DNA from: CAYJPV01 sp964396055
GTDB taxonomy: Bacteria > Acidobacteriota > Vicinamibacteria > Vicinamibacterales > JAKQTR01
Direction: 5' to 3'
Length of the DNA stretch: 6,840 nucleotides
Assembly: GCA_964396055.1 (NCBI GenBank)
Contig: CAYNDV010000204.1
Coordinates: 1-6,840, forward strand
Part shown: positions 6,224-6,840 of the stretch, one piece after another
Layout: each line of letters opens with the position of its first letter
Position numbering within the stretch: position 1 is the stretch's first letter
The notes under the pieces: model-generated
What the model saw: the letters and a program-made list of their open reading frames with translations, nothing else
What the model was told of the DNA's origin: nothing
The model's database searches: none
Position numbers and translations under genes: made by a program

Positions 6224-6247
6224 GCGCGCGGCGCCTACGCCGCGCGC
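6224..6247. terminator. Perfect GC hairpin between convergent genes, probable bidirectional terminator
   Basis: GCGCGCGGCG (6224-6233) and CGCCGCGCGC (6238-6247) are exact inverted complements with a four-base loop CCTA. The stem starts two bases after the TGA (6220-6222) of the barrel gene. The loop holds most of the complement of the chemotaxis gene's TAG stop (6235-6237). No T-tract follows on either strand, so it is not a canonical intrinsic terminator. It may act as a strong pause, 3'-end stabiliser or Rho-assisted site serving both transcripts. Confidence 0.6.
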
Positions 6248-6840
6248 CGGGCCGCGGCCCCCGCCGTGGAGGCGAGCCCGGGCTCGGCCGCGTCGGTCTC
6301 GACCTCCGCGGCGGCCCGTCCCCCTGTCCCGACCATGCGCTGCAGGCTGCCCACCAGGTCCTGCACCGACGTCGCGAGTCCCCGCAGTTCCTCGGCCGAC
6401 GCCGCCCCTTCCTCGGCGCCCGCAGCCCCGGACTGCGTGGTCCGTTCCATCTCGGTCACGCCGGTGACGATCTGATCGATGCCCTGCCGCTGCTGGCGGG
6501 CAGCCGTCACGATGTCCGACACCAGGGAGTCCACCTCGCGCGCCTTGCCGACGATCTCGCGCAGCCCGGCCACGACCTTGTCCCGCACCTGCACGCCGCG
6601 CGTGCTTCTCGCAATCGAGTCCTCGATCCGCTCGGACGTGTCGCGGGCCGCCTGGGCCGCCCGCTGGGCCAGATTGCGCACCTCGTCGGCCACGACCGCG
6701 AACCCCATGCCGGCTTCGCCGGCGCGCGCGGCTTCGACGGCGGCGTTGAGGGCCAGGATGTTGGTCTGGAACGCGATCTCGTCGATGCTCTTCACGATCT
6801 TCGCGATGTTCGTGCTGGCATCGCGGATCTCGTCCATGGC
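6235..6840 (-). CDS. Methyl-accepting chemotaxis protein, C-terminal signalling part; 5' end off the window
   Basis: The frame runs from the right edge to TAG at 6235-6237, giving 201 codons. The ATG at 6835-6837 is internal to the conserved domain and is not the start. The visible part begins just before the signalling hairpin tip (IDEIAFQTNILALNAAVEAA, then RAGEAGMGFAVVADEVRNLA), which binds CheA and CheW. It continues down the returning coiled coil, with a likely C-terminal methylation region GAAGAEEGAASAEELRGLA about residues 138-156 of the visible stretch. The tail is Ala/Gly-rich, disordered, and ends in AARRAA; no NWETF-like CheR/CheB tether is present. The ligand-binding and membrane portions are outside the window, so the stimulus is unknown. 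It converges on the cytochrome operon with a 12-nt gap, and a functional link to respiration is not shown. Confidence 0.95.
   Translation of the reverse strand, partial: AMDEIRDASTNIAKIVKSIDEIAFQTNILALNAAVEAARAGEAGMGFAVVADEVRNLAQRAAQAARDTSERIEDSIARSTRGVQVRDKVVAGLREIVGKAREVDSLVSDIVTAARQQRQGIDQIVTGVTEMERTTQSGAAGAEEGAASAEELRGLATSVQDLVGSLQRMVGTGGRAAAEVETDAAEPGLASTAGAAARRAA

Noticed and set aside
6835..6837. ATG as the start of a short chemotaxis-like protein
   Set aside because: The codon lies inside the conserved signalling domain and the frame stays open to the window edge, so the gene is a truncated view of a longer receptor.
1..6840. CRISPR arrays, tRNA or rRNA genes, insertion sequences or attachment sites
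   Set aside because: No spaced direct repeats, cloverleaf-like sequences, transposase motifs or terminal inverted repeats were seen by eye. The only repeats are the short tandem arrays in the peptidase gene.

Overview
The window is GC-rich, Gram-negative-type chromosomal DNA. Exported proteins, outer-membrane beta-barrels, a periplasmic c-type cytochrome and a chemotaxis receptor all point to a didermic, respiring, motile bacterium. The gene set, the heptanucleotide repeats and the long S9 peptidase with a charged insert fit Acidobacteriota (for example Vicinamibacteria-like soil lineages). That assignment is inference from general character; no phylogenetic marker is present.

Layout: (1) Positions 1-2008, minus strand: the N-terminal 669 residues of an exported S9 (DPP IV / prolyl-oligopeptidase class) peptidase. 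Its catalytic domain lies off the left edge. It carries a lysine/acid-rich low-complexity insert made of two kinds of short tandem repeat. (2) Positions 2009-2143: a divergent intergenic region with ribosome binding sites on both strands and a good -10 hexamer for the peptidase. (3) Positions 2144-6222, plus strand: a tightly packed three-gene operon (9-nt gap, then a 4-nt ATGA overlap). It encodes a monoheme cytochrome c fused to an outer-membrane-type beta-barrel, a pentaheme cytochrome c with a C-terminal beta-rich domain, and a second beta-barrel protein with an N-terminal domain that I cannot name. (4) Positions 6224-6247: a perfect 10-bp-stem hairpin between convergent genes. (5) Positions 6235-6840, minus strand: the C-terminal part of a methyl-accepting chemotaxis protein, running off the right edge.

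The most interesting part is the three-gene operon. All three products appear to be exported. Two are predicted outer-membrane barrels and two carry c-type heme, giving six CXXCH sites in total. This has the parts of an outer-membrane electron conduit (a cytochrome-porin fusion, a multiheme cytochrome and an extra barrel). The first gene resembles in architecture, but not in domain proportions, the iron-oxidation cytochrome-porin Cyc2. The function as an electron conduit is inference; the heme motifs, signal peptides, beta-strand patterns and gene coupling are visible in the sequence.
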